From contig CAWGEH010000030.1 in NCBI GenBank assembly GCA_963821505.1, forward strand, positions 82,008 to 146,007: a stretch of 64,000 nt of DNA, written 5' to 3'. The stretch comes from VAZQ01 sp963821505. GTDB taxonomy: Bacteria; Pseudomonadota; Alphaproteobacteria; Rhizobiales; Xanthobacteraceae. Numbering within the stretch: the first letter of the stretch is position 1; each line of letters begins with the position of its first letter. The position numbers were made by a program, and so were the translations under genes. This document shows positions 41,298 through 51,784 of this stretch, one piece after another. A model generated the notes under the pieces. The model made no database searches. It was not told the origin of the DNA and saw nothing but the letters and a program-made list of their open reading frames with translations.

Positions 41298-43580
41298 TCA
41301 GATTTGACCGTGGAAGGTTCGGTTGATCACATCCAGCTGTTGCTCGCGCGTCAGGCGGACGAAGTTGACGGCATAGCCCGAGACCCGGATCGTGAGCTGC
41401 GGATACTGGTCGGGATTGTTCATCGCGTCTTCCAGCGTTTCCTTGTCGATGACGTTCAAGTTCATGTGGAAGCCGCCGTGGGCGAAATACATGTCGAAGG
41501 CTTTGACCGCGGCATCGATCAGCTCCTGCTCCGACAGGTGCGCCTTCTGCGGCGCGACCGAAACGGTGTAGCTGATGCCGTCCAGCGCGTCTTTGTAGGG
41601 CAGCTTTGCCACCGACAGGCATGACGCCAGCCAGCCATGGCTGTCGCGGCCGTGCATCGGGTTGGCGCCGGGTCCGAACGGCTCGCCCTTGCGGCGGCCG
41701 TCCGGCGTGTTGCCGGTGTGCTTGCCGTAGACCACGTTCGACGTGATGGTCAGCACGCTTTGGGTGTGGGTCGCGTTGCGATAGGTCGGATGCTTGCGGA
41801 TCTTCTGCATGAAGCGGGTGACGAGATCCGCGGCGATGGTGTCCACCCGATCGTCGTTGTTGCCGAATTGGGGGACCACGTTCGTGCCCTCAATCGGGCC
41901 TTCGATGCGGTAGTCGACGGCGAGTCCGGTCTTGTCCCGGATCACGTGGACCTTGGCGTATTTGATCGCCGCCAGGCTGTCCGCTACCACCGACAGGCCC
42001 GCGATCCCGAATCCCATGGTGCGCAGGATGTCGCGGTCGTGCAGCGCCATTTCAAGGCGTTCGTAGAAGTATTTGTCGTGCATGTAATGGATGCAATTCA
42101 TGGCGTGCACGTAGGTGCGCGCGAGCCATTCCATCACGCGGTCGAACTTCTCGAACACCTCGTCGTAGTCGAGGACGTCGCTGGTGACGGGCGGTGTCGC
42201 CGGCGCGACCTGCTCGCCGGAGATTTCGTCGCGCCCGCCGTTGATCGCGTAGAGGAGGGCCTTTGCCAGGTTCACGCGGGCCCCGAAAAACTGCATCTGC
42301 TTGCCGAGTTTCATCGCCGACACGCAGCACGCAATGCCGTAATCGTCGCCCCAGTACGACCGCATCAGGTCGTCGTTCTCGTACTGCAACGAGGAGGTAT
42401 CGCGGCTAACCTTGATGCAGTAGCGCTTGAAGTTCTCGGGCAGATACTTCGACCAGAGCACCGTGATGTTCGGCTCCGGCGCCGGCCCGAGATTGCTCAG
42501 CGTGTGCAGCATGCGGTAGCTGCTCTTGGTCACGAGCGGCTGGCCATTGAGATCGATGCCGCCGACGCATTCGGTCGCCCAGTAGGGGTCGCCGCTGAAC
42601 AGCGCGTCGTACTCAGGCGTGCGAAGGAAGCGCACGATGCGGAGCTTCTGGACCAGCTGGTCCCACAGCTCCTGCGCACCGCTTTCGTCCAGCGTGGCCT
42701 CCCGCAGGTCGCGCTCGATGAAAATGTCGAGGAAGCTCGAAATGCGGCCGATCGACATCGCGGCGCCGTTCGCTTCCTTGATGGCACCCAGGTACGCCAG
42801 ATACGTCCACTGCACCGCCTCCTGCGCATCGTTGGCGGGGCGCGTGATGTCACAATCGTAAAGCTTCGCCATCGCCGCCAGGTCCTCGAGCGCGCGAATC
42901 TGGTCGGCCAGCTCCTCGCGCATGCGGATCACTTCGTCGGTTGGCCACATGTCGTTGATCTGCGCCCGCTCCTCCCGTTTGACACTGATCAGGCGCTCAA
43001 CTCCGTAGAGCGCGACGCGGCGGTAATCGCCAATAATGCGGCCGCGGCCATAGGCATCGGGAAGGCCGGTGATGATGCCGGACTTGCGGCACCGCATGAT
43101 CTCGGGCGTGTAGGCGTCGAACACGCCGTCGTTGTGGGATTTCCGGTATTTCGTAAAGGCCGCATGCACCTGCGGATCAGCTTCGAACCCGGCGGCCTTG
43201 AGGCCGGCCTCGACCATCCGCAAGCCGCCGAACGGAAAGATCGCCCGCTTGAACGGTTCGTCGGTTTGCAATCCGACGATCAGCTCGTTGTCGCGATCGA
43301 TATAGCCGGCCTTGTGCGCCAACAGGGTCGACGGCGTCTTCGCGTCGACGGCGAGCACGCCTTTCTTTCGCTCTTCCTCGAAGTAAGGCTGCAGCTTGGC
43401 CCAGACCGCCTTGGTGCGCTTCGACGGCGCGGCCAGGAATTTCTCATCGCCGGTATAGGGCGTGACGTTGCAAACTATGAAATCGCGCACGTCGACGCTG
43501 TTGCACCAATTGCCCGGCTTGAAGCCGCGCCAGCAACGTTCGTCTTTCGCGCTCTTCGAAAACCCGGCGGTTCCCTCCAT
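41298..43580 (-). CDS. pflB: Pyruvate formate-lyase
   Basis: A 760-residue glycyl-radical enzyme. The adjacent active-site cysteines are in IACCVSAMK, and the glycyl-radical loop is RVSGYAVNFV near the C-terminus. It cleaves pyruvate with CoA to acetyl-CoA and formate without oxygen. AGAGGTG precedes the ATG at 43580. pflA and the AspT-like antiporter follow, and ackA/pta sit 14 kb away, together forming a fermentative route from pyruvate to acetate. This pathway is uncommon in aerobic Hyphomicrobiales. No FixK box was found upstream. Confidence 0.95.
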   Translation of the reverse strand: MEGTAGFSKSAKDERCWRGFKPGNWCNSVDVRDFIVCNVTPYTGDEKFLAAPSKRTKAVWAKLQPYFEEERKKGVLAVDAKTPSTLLAHKAGYIDRDNELIVGLQTDEPFKRAIFPFGGLRMVEAGLKAAGFEADPQVHAAFTKYRKSHNDGVFDAYTPEIMRCRKSGIITGLPDAYGRGRIIGDYRRVALYGVERLISVKREERAQINDMWPTDEVIRMREELADQIRALEDLAAMAKLYDCDITRPANDAQEAVQWTYLAYLGAIKEANGAAMSIGRISSFLDIFIERDLREATLDESGAQELWDQLVQKLRIVRFLRTPEYDALFSGDPYWATECVGGIDLNGQPLVTKSSYRMLHTLSNLGPAPEPNITVLWSKYLPENFKRYCIKVSRDTSSLQYENDDLMRSYWGDDYGIACCVSAMKLGKQMQFFGARVNLAKALLYAINGGRDEISGEQVAPATPPVTSDVLDYDEVFEKFDRVMEWLARTYVHAMNCIHYMHDKYFYERLEMALHDRDILRTMGFGIAGLSVVADSLAAIKYAKVHVIRDKTGLAVDYRIEGPIEGTNVVPQFGNNDDRVDTIAADLVTRFMQKIRKHPTYRNATHTQSVLTITSNVVYGKHTGNTPDGRRKGEPFGPGANPMHGRDSHGWLASCLSVAKLPYKDALDGISYTVSVAPQKAHLSEQELIDAAVKAFDMYFAHGGFHMNLNVIDKETLEDAMNNPDQYPQLTIRVSGYAVNFVRLTREQQLDVINRTFHGQI

Positions 43581-43904
43581 GGCACCTCTCCCTTGGGTCG
43601 GATTATCCGTTTCAATTCTCGTTCGGGATGCCCGCTTGACACCGTTTGTCCCGTCGTCGTTGCCGCCTTCGCGGCATGAACTCGCGGCATCTCCTGCGCT
43701 CCTACCCCCGGAGGGGGCAGGTCGCAGCCATCCCCGGGAGGCAGTCCTATTGAGATTGCGCCAAGCCGATGTGCCGCCAATCGCTGCCGTTGTCCGCCGC
43801 AGAAACGGCTGAGGCCTTTGCCGATGGATGCGACGACTTCGTCGGGTTCCCCGGGTATCAAACTACCGACACATCCCCAGCCACCGGCCAAGGCGCCGCG
43901 GCGT

Positions 43905-44395
43905 CGAGAAGGGAACTCGTACCACCTCATCTCGCCTCTCACATTTTTGGGGCTCGAGACGGTTCCCAAACATACCACACCCGAGAACGGCCCAGACGGC
44001 ATGAGGCCATCAATTTTTCGAAACTTCAAATGCAATAAAGCCAAAAGCCATTTTCGACGCGGCGCGCCCAACGCGCTGAGCCAGTCAAGCATCGGAATTT
44101 AAGGGGAACGAGCCGATCGGCGCCGGGTTCTCTTTTGTTTTCGCTTGGGACACCGGGTTCAATCCGTATTCCCTCCAACTCGCCAACGGTCCGGGCTCGC
44201 TGTCTGCGAACGCTGGCGTCCCGCTCAACCAGCAATCCACGAACGGCGATTCGAGCCGCGCGGGCCAGTGGTACAACGGCCAGGGTTATGTCGGCGTCAG
44301 TTCGCCGACCTACGGCACGCTGACATTTTCCGGCAGAGCTCGCTGACCTTGGACGGCGTCATCGCCTACGACCCGATGGGCGCCTCTGCCAGCAG
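43905..44395 (+). pseudogene. Porin gene copy with large internal deletion (left boundary repeat)
   Basis: 43905-44040 matches the 5' region of the porin locus at 54850-54990: CACCTCATCTCGCCTC, a CATA..CAC block and TTCAAATGCAATA in order. The match then jumps to the porin body: SQSSIG, then NAGVPLNQQ, GQWYNGQGYVG and SLTLDGVIAYDPMGA across several frames. It ends abruptly at 44395. The first third of the gene and the last half are missing, and an extra base follows the SQSSIG region. It is a direct-orientation partial duplicate of the porin at 55174. The preceding gap 43581-43904 has no gene. Confidence 0.85.
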
Positions 44396-44437
44396 ATGAC
44401 GGCATTTATTGGCGGACGTGAGAGTCGTTTGTAAACC

Positions 44438-44896
44438 TCAGGCGCCCGTGATGATGCAATTTCGCAGCTTGATCGGGCCCGCAATTGTCTGTAGCGCCTC
44501 GAAGCCTTCGCCGGTGCCGAGGATCTTCACCGTGCCAAAGTCGAACATGCGCCCGAGGACCGATTGATCGACCTGGACGCTTTCGACCTTGTCCATGTTC
44601 ATTTCGTTGGTCTTCAGCCGGATCAAACCTTTCTTGTAGATGACGCGCCGGTTGGTGACTGCGATCTCAGTGATCCACGACTGGTGCCACGCCTTGACCA
44701 GAAGAACCACCGCAACGAGCGCGAGCGCGTATGCCGTATACAGCCAGGCTTTCGGCAGGAGCCGCGTTTCGCCAAACCAGTAGGCAGCCACTGCCAGCAG
44801 CGCAACCACAACGCCGGGCCAGTACACTATCCAATGAATCGACGAGATGTGCCGGACCTGCTCACCAGGTTGCAGGACGCGTTCAACGTAGCTCAT
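44438..44896 (-). CDS. Membrane PH-domain (bPH2/DUF304) protein
   Basis: A 152-residue protein with two membrane helices (about 24-42 and 48-66) followed by a bacterial PH-like domain: EIAVTNRRVIYKKGLIRLKT and SVQVDQSVLGRMFDFGTVKI. Such small proteins are common in envelope biology with no firm function. It is in the AT-richer region but may be ancestral. Confidence 0.85.
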   Translation of the reverse strand: MSYVERVLQPGEQVRHISSIHWIVYWPGVVVALLAVAAYWFGETRLLPKAWLYTAYALALVAVVLLVKAWHQSWITEIAVTNRRVIYKKGLIRLKTNEMNMDKVESVQVDQSVLGRMFDFGTVKILGTGEGFEALQTIAGPIKLRNCIITGA

Positions 44897-45553
44897 GTCG
44901 TCGCTCCCTATCCGGGGGCCTCGGGGCCATTGTCCATCAATCCGAAGCTCTCGTCCAACCCCAAAGCGAAGCTGGGTGTCAGAACAGGGGCCTGGTGCCG
45001 TACGGGTGGAGCAAACCGCTCAAGGACTTGCGTCTCGCGACCTGCGCTGCGTTAACGGTAGAATGCCTGAAGGCGAGGACATCGCTCCACCAGTCTGAGA
45101 TGGCAACGGGAAGAGAAGCTTTGTCTACGGAAACTTTGGTGCGATGTTCTGGAGAGAAAGGTCGAAACCGCGATCGGGCCAAGCGGCCTTCAAGCGCAGT
45201 GTTCTCGCCGTTATAGGGTTGGGCGTTCTCGATCTTGCGGTCGGCAGCTTTGTCCCTCAAATCGATAGTCTCGTCCAATACGCGCGAGTCGCGCTACCTG
45301 ACTTCTTTAGCAATTCCGCGCGATGGTGAAGGCGGACCGGCTGTCAAGCTTTCTTCCCTGCCCCTGTCGGAAACTCACGCTCGGATATATTGGTAATGCG
45401 CCCACCCAGGATGGGCACGGCGAACGTCTGACCGACGATCACGACCTGCACTGGGCGGGAGACCGGCGCAAACTGGACGAGAAGCGTCTGTTGCTTCAAT
45501 TTTTTGATCGAACGGGCACAACGAGCCCGAGCGTCTTGGAGCGTTGAGGTTGA
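44897..45553. other. Gene-poor segment at the edge of the island
   Basis: About 650 bp with several short frames on both strands, none with a motif, ribosome binding site or good codon bias. I see no transposase, tRNA or attachment site. Confidence 0.35.
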
Positions 45554-46558
45554 TTACGCGTGTCCCTGGGCTTCAAGGATCTTAAATGCGCGGGTAATCA
45601 AGGGATCGATACCATTTTCAAGATCGCTCTTCTTGTTGAATAGCTCGACGTCGACTGGTACGCCCTTGCCTTCGTAGCACACCATGTCAGCCGAAAAGTA
45701 GACTTGGTACGACAAAGAGTATTTCCAGCCATTGGGGAGCTTCTTCTCGAGTTGATACGAGAATATGCCATTGGTGTGATCACCGAGAATCGTAACATGA
45801 GGCAGCTGCTTTATCGCCAGCGCAAAGGCCTCTCCCCCGCTAAAAACAGAATCGCAGGTCAAGAGCACGACTGGCCCGGTAAATCGTACGTCACCTTGCG
45901 GCTCGAGGTACCGGGTCTTCAGGGGTGTAAAGGCATTTTTGCCCGGTCCAATCTTCGTCTTTCTGCGGAAGGCGACGCGCCTGCGGTCGCAAAAGCGATT
46001 GATGATCGTGATCGCAATGTCGTCCTCCCCGCCGGGGTTGTCACGGATATCGATGATGACGCCTTTCAGGGCGTTGAAGTCATGCGCAATCTTGTCGAGA
46101 GCCGCAGTCAATCTTCGCTTTTTGACGCCTTCCAGCTCAAGGATGCGAATGTAGCCAAATTCCCGGGACCTGCAGTAAAGAAGCATCCAGGCCCCGGTCT
46201 GCGTAATCTTACCGAAACCATGGTGGACAAGGGTCTTCTCGCTGGTCTTGAAGAGCTGCTTTCTCTCTCGCTTTGAGAATTCCCTGTGGAACCGGGGTGT
46301 TTTCTCAGGGCTGAAACATCGTGTCTTCCGGTGCCCACTTAGCTTGGCCTCCAGCTCGACGTGCCCGTCATCCAGCGGATCGAGCATCTGGCAGAAGATA
46401 TCGAAGAGCTGATGCTCGGTGGTCCTAGGTGTGACTTTAGGTCTGTAGGTGTGATACTGCGTCTTCCAGTCGACATTCCTCAATTTAAAAAATGGGTATC
46501 TGTTGTAGAAAGTCCTCCACAGGGCTTCGAAATTCCTTTCAGGATCGCGAACGATCAT
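45554..46558 (-). CDS. S41-family (C-terminal processing-type) peptidase
   Basis: A 334-residue protein. The S41 core shows FGYIRILELEG, GVIIDIRDNPGGEDDI, LLTCDSVFSGGEAFALAIK (the Ser of SGGE is the nucleophile position) and ILGDHTNGIF. The Lys of classic CtpA is absent, as in the tricorn/IRBP-like branch. There is no PDZ domain. It starts 10 bp after the TraX-like gene, so it is the last gene of the NRPS operon. It may trim, release or degrade the product, or be an immunity enzyme; that is inference. Confidence 0.8.
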   Translation of the reverse strand: MIVRDPERNFEALWRTFYNRYPFFKLRNVDWKTQYHTYRPKVTPRTTEHQLFDIFCQMLDPLDDGHVELEAKLSGHRKTRCFSPEKTPRFHREFSKRERKQLFKTSEKTLVHHGFGKITQTGAWMLLYCRSREFGYIRILELEGVKKRRLTAALDKIAHDFNALKGVIIDIRDNPGGEDDIAITIINRFCDRRRVAFRRKTKIGPGKNAFTPLKTRYLEPQGDVRFTGPVVLLTCDSVFSGGEAFALAIKQLPHVTILGDHTNGIFSYQLEKKLPNGWKYSLSYQVYFSADMVCYEGKGVPVDVELFNKKSDLENGIDPLITRAFKILEAQGHA

Positions 46559-46568
46559 GGGACTGGGC

Positions 46569-47429
46569 TCAGGGCGAGAGACCGGGCGCCAACTTTACAA
46601 TGAGCTCGGAACCGGCAAGCTGGATAGCGTATATTTCCAGAGTGTACCGACCGATGAAGCGAAGCGTGCTAGCTATTTTCTCTGGAGGTTGGATGCGGCT
46701 CTCGCCACGCTTAAACAGACACAGGCTGACGGACAGAATGGCGAGGCCAAAAATAAAGCTGGCCAGCTGAATTGCCGGAAACGAGAACTCCTTTTGTTCC
46801 TGCCAGACGAAGACGACCGCAGCGACCAAGCAAGCCAGCAGCCGCATCAGGCCGGCTGTGTCGGTCGCACCCAGCGCGAATGCTGACGAGCGTTGCGTTT
46901 CGCCGGCGCTGCCGACGGCGGACATGCCGTCGACATATTGGCGCTGGCATAGGCCGAACAGGCCCCACAGCCATCCCTCGGCGCCGTAGTCGACAATCTT
47001 CGCCGCTACCGGCGACACCGCGAGAAGTGCAGAGAAGAGGAGGACGAAGGCAGCCCAGCCGTGATGTTGCACAAGCATCTGCACATAGGGACGTGCAATG
47101 CGGATGAGTGCGAGGCTCAAAAGAATGTTCGGCGCTACCCAGATCCAGCCGGCGTTCCAGCTTTCGAGCAGAGTCAGAATGATGCCGATCCATATCCAGC
47201 GAAGCGGGACAGTACGGCTTTGCGCGTAGCCCACCAGGAAGAAGAACGGCGGAGCTGCAAAGCGTCCAAAAACACTCCACCACAACTCGTTCTCGATGAA
47301 GAAAAAGCCGATATGACCAGCCGAGACGCAGATGATTGCGACGGTTTTCAGCCAGTCGGTGTTGTCAACCGGGTGAGGCGGGGTTCCCGAACGCGTGGCG
47401 TCGTGCATTCCCGCGCTAGCTTGTGACAC
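46569..47429 (-). CDS. TraX-like / acyltransferase-type membrane protein
   Basis: A 286-residue protein with 8-9 membrane helices. DWLKTVAIICVSAGHIGFFF and FGRFAAPPFFFLVGYAQSRT match TraX and acyltransferase-3-like proteins, where the early His is a likely catalytic residue. The GTG at 47429 overlaps the NRPS stop by 14 bases and has GGAG 8 bases upstream, so translation is coupled; an ATG at 47408 is an alternative. It may modify (acylate) or export the NRPS product. Confidence 0.75.
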   Translation of the reverse strand: MSQASAGMHDATRSGTPPHPVDNTDWLKTVAIICVSAGHIGFFFIENELWWSVFGRFAAPPFFFLVGYAQSRTVPLRWIWIGIILTLLESWNAGWIWVAPNILLSLALIRIARPYVQMLVQHHGWAAFVLLFSALLAVSPVAAKIVDYGAEGWLWGLFGLCQRQYVDGMSAVGSAGETQRSSAFALGATDTAGLMRLLACLVAAVVFVWQEQKEFSFPAIQLASFIFGLAILSVSLCLFKRGESRIQPPEKIASTLRFIGRYTLEIYAIQLAGSELIVKLAPGLSP

Positions 47430-50400
47430 TTACAGGCTCCACCGGGCTCCCCTCGTAGGTAGTAGCCGTCAGCAGATGCATCTCCTTGAGGACCAGGGAC
47501 AACGGCAAGAGCGTGGTGTCCCGCTCAATGATTGCACCGCCCATCACCGTGGCACCGAAGCAGACGGTGCAGCCGTCCTGGATTCGCGTTCTCTTCACCT
47601 TCAGCACCATGTTTTCGAAGGTGTGGAGCTGCAGGACGCCATCAAAAACACAGTCGTTGCCAAAGGTCACCGCATTCCAGTCAGAGCATTGTATCGGCTG
47701 CACCACGATTGTTCGGTTCCCGATCCGACATCCCATCCATCGCAGGACGGAATTCGACAGGATAGTCCCGGCGCAGAACACCAGAGGGATTCTACACCAG
47801 ACGAAAAAGCAGTCCTGTGCGAAGAAGTAGACGAAGTGCCGCCAGGACCAGAACGGCGCCCGGTCATCGGCACCCCATTCGTTGCCGACCAAAGACTTCT
47901 TGATCGCGACGCAGATCAGAACCAGATTGATTTCTGTGAACACCAAAGCAATCGCCGCAGTGGCCAGCGGGTGTAGGCCGGCTCGCAACAAACAAATACA
48001 CAGAATTGTGAAGATTAGCCCTTCGGTAATGGGCAGAATACCGATGGTGAAGAAATCAAAGAAGAAGATGCGGGTCACGAAGAGGGGAAAATTCGGAAGT
48101 TGTTTGGTTTTGTTCGCCACCTCAAACGAGGTGCTCGCAAATCTCACCGCCGGATTTCCCGCCACCGTTGTGGGTTCGCCAAGCCGCGACCGCATCTGTC
48201 GTCGGAACTGTATATCACTGGCAGCAGTGGAGACGCCGACGAGGAAGTTGGACGGGAAATGACCGTACTCTGCCACGCAGTTGTTGCCGCTGAAGAAATT
48301 CCGGGGCATGTCGAGTTGACGCAGCTTGAAATGCTCGGCGCCACAGTCGAGCATGTTTGTGAAACAGCCATTGGACCAGAAGACCTGGGAGTCGGCACTG
48401 ACAAGCTCCGGGACGAGATTGAACATGAGGTCGCACTCCGACGCACCCACGTGCGGGAAGCGCATGCCGGCGAGCGCTCGCAGGTACTGCCCGGTTATGG
48501 TCCAGGTCCACCGTCTCTGGACGCGGTCCATTATATATTTTCTGTACATGAGGAGAGCTGCTCTGAGCCCGCGCGAAGGGTAGAGGCCCGGCGAAGCAGC
48601 CGTGCAGCGGATGAAAAGGCATTCCAGCAGAGAGGTCACGGTGAGGGTCAGCCCGGTGGTGATGAACGCGTAGAGGCTCACATGCCAGAGTATCTCCCAC
48701 AGCGGTGTCACCCTGAAGTAGTCAGCGGAAAGTTCTGCTACCGCGGTGGGTATCAGGCCGCTTGCGAACCACAAGATCGCGGCGGTGGGGACCACAGTGA
48801 GCCAAAAGGATATGAAGATCTGCATTGCGATGTTGAGCGCTTCCAGCAACCAGATCGGAGACGCGTACTGGCAATAGCTCGCTGTGCGCCTGAGCTCCGT
48901 GCAGCGGCCGCTAAGGCGCGCGGGAGCTCCTTCCCACATCTCGTGAGAACCCACGCTGGCGAGAATGGGGGTGAACGGAGTAATCCAACTCCCCCGGCCA
49001 ACCGTCACATTGTTGGCGATTCCGGCTCGCATTCCGATCTTGCACCCGCTTGCGAGGTGAACAGGCCCGACATGCAGGGATTGTCCCGACCAACTGGTGG
49101 TTTGAATGTACGCTCCGGTCTGGATGGCGACATTGTCGTCGATCGAGATCAAATCCAGCGGCCCGGACAGGTGAGCATCGTGGGCGCACTGAAGGTTGTC
49201 GCCCACGCTGGCACCAAGCTGCCGCATCACAAATGCCATGAGCGGAGCGCTGCGGTATAGCGCACGCAGCGTGAGAAGCACCATGTGCTCCAGCCGTCCG
49301 ATACACCAGATCCGCAGATGCATTCTGCTCCACTTGGGGTACACACCCGGGCTCACATTGTTCTTATAGAAGCCACCGCCCATGAAGAACTTTATCGTCA
49401 TGACCCAGAGCAGGCAGGCGAAGGGCGTGGCCAGGCCGAGCAAGTACAGCAAGAGACCGGCGATGATAAATGCCCACAGGCTGGCAGTCGTGAAAAAGGT
49501 TCCGACATCGACGAAGTCCAGGGCGACGAGGAAGGCCACTACGGCTGGGGAATACATCAATGTCGCGAAGAGGACCTGCAGTATGGTGAAGTATCCGACG
49601 GGGAGCACCTCCGCCGCGACCTGATCGTGCCGGACGCTGTCCTCACAGGATCTCACCGGGCCGGCAGCAACCTTGGAGGTCCGCCGGAGCGCTCGCGGGC
49701 GCCTCGCCACTTTTCGCGCAGTGTTGCAGTCACTCAGCAGCGCCCGGACCGGCACCTCCCATCCCGAAGCCTGCAGTTGCTGCGCCAAGCGCGCGATGAG
49801 GATCGAATGCCCACCAGCCTCAACGAACCCATCATCCAATCCCAACTGCGTCTCGAACACGGCCCTGCAGATCGCCAATACTTCCTCATTCTCAGGGTCC
49901 ATACCCGCATCGGCATCAGGCGGCTCGACTTCTCCTTCCCCCGTGTCCCGCGCGCTGACCAGTGTCTCCCTCCGGGTGTCCTCCGCTTTCGGCTCGGCGC
50001 TTGTCAGCAGATGAGATAGGTTTGGCAACGACTTCCGGTCGATCTTGCCCGAGACCGGGTTCATGACGAATTTTTCTACAAGTAAGATCCGTGTCGGGAC
50101 CGACGGCTCCGGAAGTTGTTTGGCAAGCGCCGCCGTCACCCGGGCAGCCCACGCCGCGGGCGCTCGAGCGACCACCGAGATCTCTCCTTCGCAGACCGAA
50201 GGCGCCGCGACGAAGGCGACAAGCGCCTCGTTCTGATAGTCTACAATAGCGGCCTCGATCTCGCTGAACTGCGTCTGGAGAATGTCCTCAACGGCCTGTG
50301 CCTCGACGCGATGCCCGCGCACTTTGAGCTGCGAGTTGATTCGGCCGAGGAGGTGTACGCGCTGTGTTTGAATGTCGATTTTGCATTTATCGCCGGTGCG

Positions 50401-51705
50401 GTAGAGGCGGCCGAACTGAGGATGCGCGATGAACTTTTCGGCCGTGAGCTCCGGCAAGTTGCGGTACCCGCGCGCAAGGTGCACGCCACCGATACAGAGC
50501 TCTCCAACCTCTCCGTGAGGTAGTGGGCGCAGCTCATCAACCGCGAGGATGACGTAGGTGACGTTGGCGAACGGTGACCCGATGGTGACGGGCTCCCCCG
50601 GCCGCAAACTCTGGCGGCTCGTGTCGGTACTCGCCTCCGTGGGACCGTACGTGTTGATGATCTGTCGTCTGCCCCGGGTCCAGGGCTCCACGAGCGCGCT
50701 AGGGAAGGCCTCTCCGGCCGGCACGATGTAGCGGCAAAGCGGATAGGGGAGGTCTACTTCGGGAGACGCTGTGAGGGTGGTGAGCAGGACGGGCGGACAG
50801 AACAGCACCGTGACCTCAGCCTCGCGGAGGACGCGGACGAGGTCCGGGCCGGACCGGATTTGATCTTTGGTCAGCATGACCACGGCGCAGCCAGACACCC
50901 AGGCGCTGTACATCTCGGAGATGCTGCCGTCGTAACCCAGCGACGAAGTGAGCGAAGTCGCATCCATTCCGGGCATGAGATCGAAGTAATCGGCGTAGCT
51001 CAGGGCGAGGTTGACATAGCCCGCGTGCGGGCACTCCACGCCCTTGGGCATCCCAGTCGTTCCGCTCGTGTAAAAGATGGTCGCAAGGCGCTGCGTCGGG
51101 TCGTCCAGCCAGGTTGGCGGCTCTCTTCGCGGCATCCTCTCCGGCAACTTCATGACATCGAGCGTCGGCAAGTCGCGAAATTTGTCTTGCCCGCGCGTGA
51201 GAATGACCACCGGCTGTGCGTCATTCAGCATGTGAGTGACGAGGGCTTCAGGCAACGTGGTATCGAGAAAAAGCATGGTACCGCCGGCCTTAAGGATGCC
51301 GAGATGCGAGGCCACGATTTGCCAGTTGTCCTGCGGCATGGCCACGGCAACGACCTGATCGGGTCCCGTGAGATAGGGAGAAAGGGCCGCGGCCACGTTT
51401 TCCGCCCGTGCGTTGAGCTCGGCGAAGGTCAGGGACTCTCCGGTGTGCGGAATTTGCAAGGCCGTGAGATGCGGAAAGTTCTCAGCGGAGCGGCTGAATA
51501 CCTCTGTAAGCCACCGGATTCCCTTCTGATGCGGCACGTTCAGGAATTGCCGATCATCAAAGACGTCGGTCAGGCTGTATTCGGAGGTATCCGTCCGTGG
51601 CGCCTTCTCCGCCACCCAAAGATAACGTCTCCAGGCCGCAAACGTCAGCAAACAGAGAACCGCGAGTCCGGTTACAAAAATTGATGTCAGAACTTCTCCT
51701 CGCAT
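47416..51705 (-). CDS. Pls/PosA-type single-module membrane NRPS
   Basis: A 1429-residue protein counted from the ATG at 51705. It has an N-terminal membrane helix (residues 7-25) and an adenylation domain (about 65-565). The latter has A3 FYTSGTTGMPKGV, A4 GYDGSISEMY with the Asp that binds the alpha-amine, A5 NTYGPTEAS, A8 GRINSQLKVRGHRVE, and A10 NPVSGKIDRKS with its Lys. The carrier protein has GGHS at about 634. Then come several membrane helices alternating with hexapeptide-repeat acyltransferase-like domains up to the end, and no standard condensation or thioesterase domain. This is the layout of poly-lysine (Pls) and poly-ornithine (PosA) synthetases, which polymerise one amino acid. 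Its substrate is unknown. An IS remnant lies 79 bp upstream of the start. Confidence 0.88.
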   Translation of the reverse strand: MRGEVLTSIFVTGLAVLCLLTFAAWRRYLWVAEKAPRTDTSEYSLTDVFDDRQFLNVPHQKGIRWLTEVFSRSAENFPHLTALQIPHTGESLTFAELNARAENVAAALSPYLTGPDQVVAVAMPQDNWQIVASHLGILKAGGTMLFLDTTLPEALVTHMLNDAQPVVILTRGQDKFRDLPTLDVMKLPERMPRREPPTWLDDPTQRLATIFYTSGTTGMPKGVECPHAGYVNLALSYADYFDLMPGMDATSLTSSLGYDGSISEMYSAWVSGCAVVMLTKDQIRSGPDLVRVLREAEVTVLFCPPVLLTTLTASPEVDLPYPLCRYIVPAGEAFPSALVEPWTRGRRQIINTYGPTEASTDTSRQSLRPGEPVTIGSPFANVTYVILAVDELRPLPHGEVGELCIGGVHLARGYRNLPELTAEKFIAHPQFGRLYRTGDKCKIDIQTQRVHLLGRINSQLKVRGHRVEAQAVEDILQTQFSEIEAAIVDYQNEALVAFVAAPSVCEGEISVVARAPAAWAARVTAALAKQLPEPSVPTRILLVEKFVMNPVSGKIDRKSLPNLSHLLTSAEPKAEDTRRETLVSARDTGEGEVEPPDADAGMDPENEEVLAICRAVFETQLGLDDGFVEAGGHSILIARLAQQLQASGWEVPVRALLSDCNTARKVARRPRALRRTSKVAAGPVRSCEDSVRHDQVAAEVLPVGYFTILQVLFATLMYSPAVVAFLVALDFVDVGTFFTTASLWAFIIAGLLLYLLGLATPFACLLWVMTIKFFMGGGFYKNNVSPGVYPKWSRMHLRIWCIGRLEHMVLLTLRALYRSAPLMAFVMRQLGASVGDNLQCAHDAHLSGPLDLISIDDNVAIQTGAYIQTTSWSGQSLHVGPVHLASGCKIGMRAGIANNVTVGRGSWITPFTPILASVGSHEMWEGAPARLSGRCTELRRTASYCQYASPIWLLEALNIAMQIFISFWLTVVPTAAILWFASGLIPTAVAELSADYFRVTPLWEILWHVSLYAFITTGLTLTVTSLLECLFIRCTAASPGLYPSRGLRAALLMYRKYIMDRVQRRWTWTITGQYLRALAGMRFPHVGASECDLMFNLVPELVSADSQVFWSNGCFTNMLDCGAEHFKLRQLDMPRNFFSGNNCVAEYGHFPSNFLVGVSTAASDIQFRRQMRSRLGEPTTVAGNPAVRFASTSFEVANKTKQLPNFPLFVTRIFFFDFFTIGILPITEGLIFTILCICLLRAGLHPLATAAIALVFTEINLVLICVAIKKSLVGNEWGADDRAPFWSWRHFVYFFAQDCFFVWCRIPLVFCAGTILSNSVLRWMGCRIGNRTIVVQPIQCSDWNAVTFGNDCVFDGVLQLHTFENMVLKVKRTRIQDGCTVCFGATVMGGAIIERDTTLLPLSLVLKEMHLLTATTYEGSPVEPVSVTS

Positions 51706-51784
51706 GTTCGTAAACCAGACGCCAAGTTTTCGAAATGGGCTTGCGGCTTCGACTTCAAATGCCAAGTCTCTGCGTTGAGGGCAC

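Noticed and set aside
41637..43679. A 680-codon plus-strand frame across pflB
   Set aside because: PflB has its glycyl-radical and Cys-Cys motifs on the minus strand; the plus frame has none.
45000..45060. Possible tRNA near the island edge as an integration site
   Set aside because: No cloverleaf or CCA-type end could be folded by eye, and no integrase is present.
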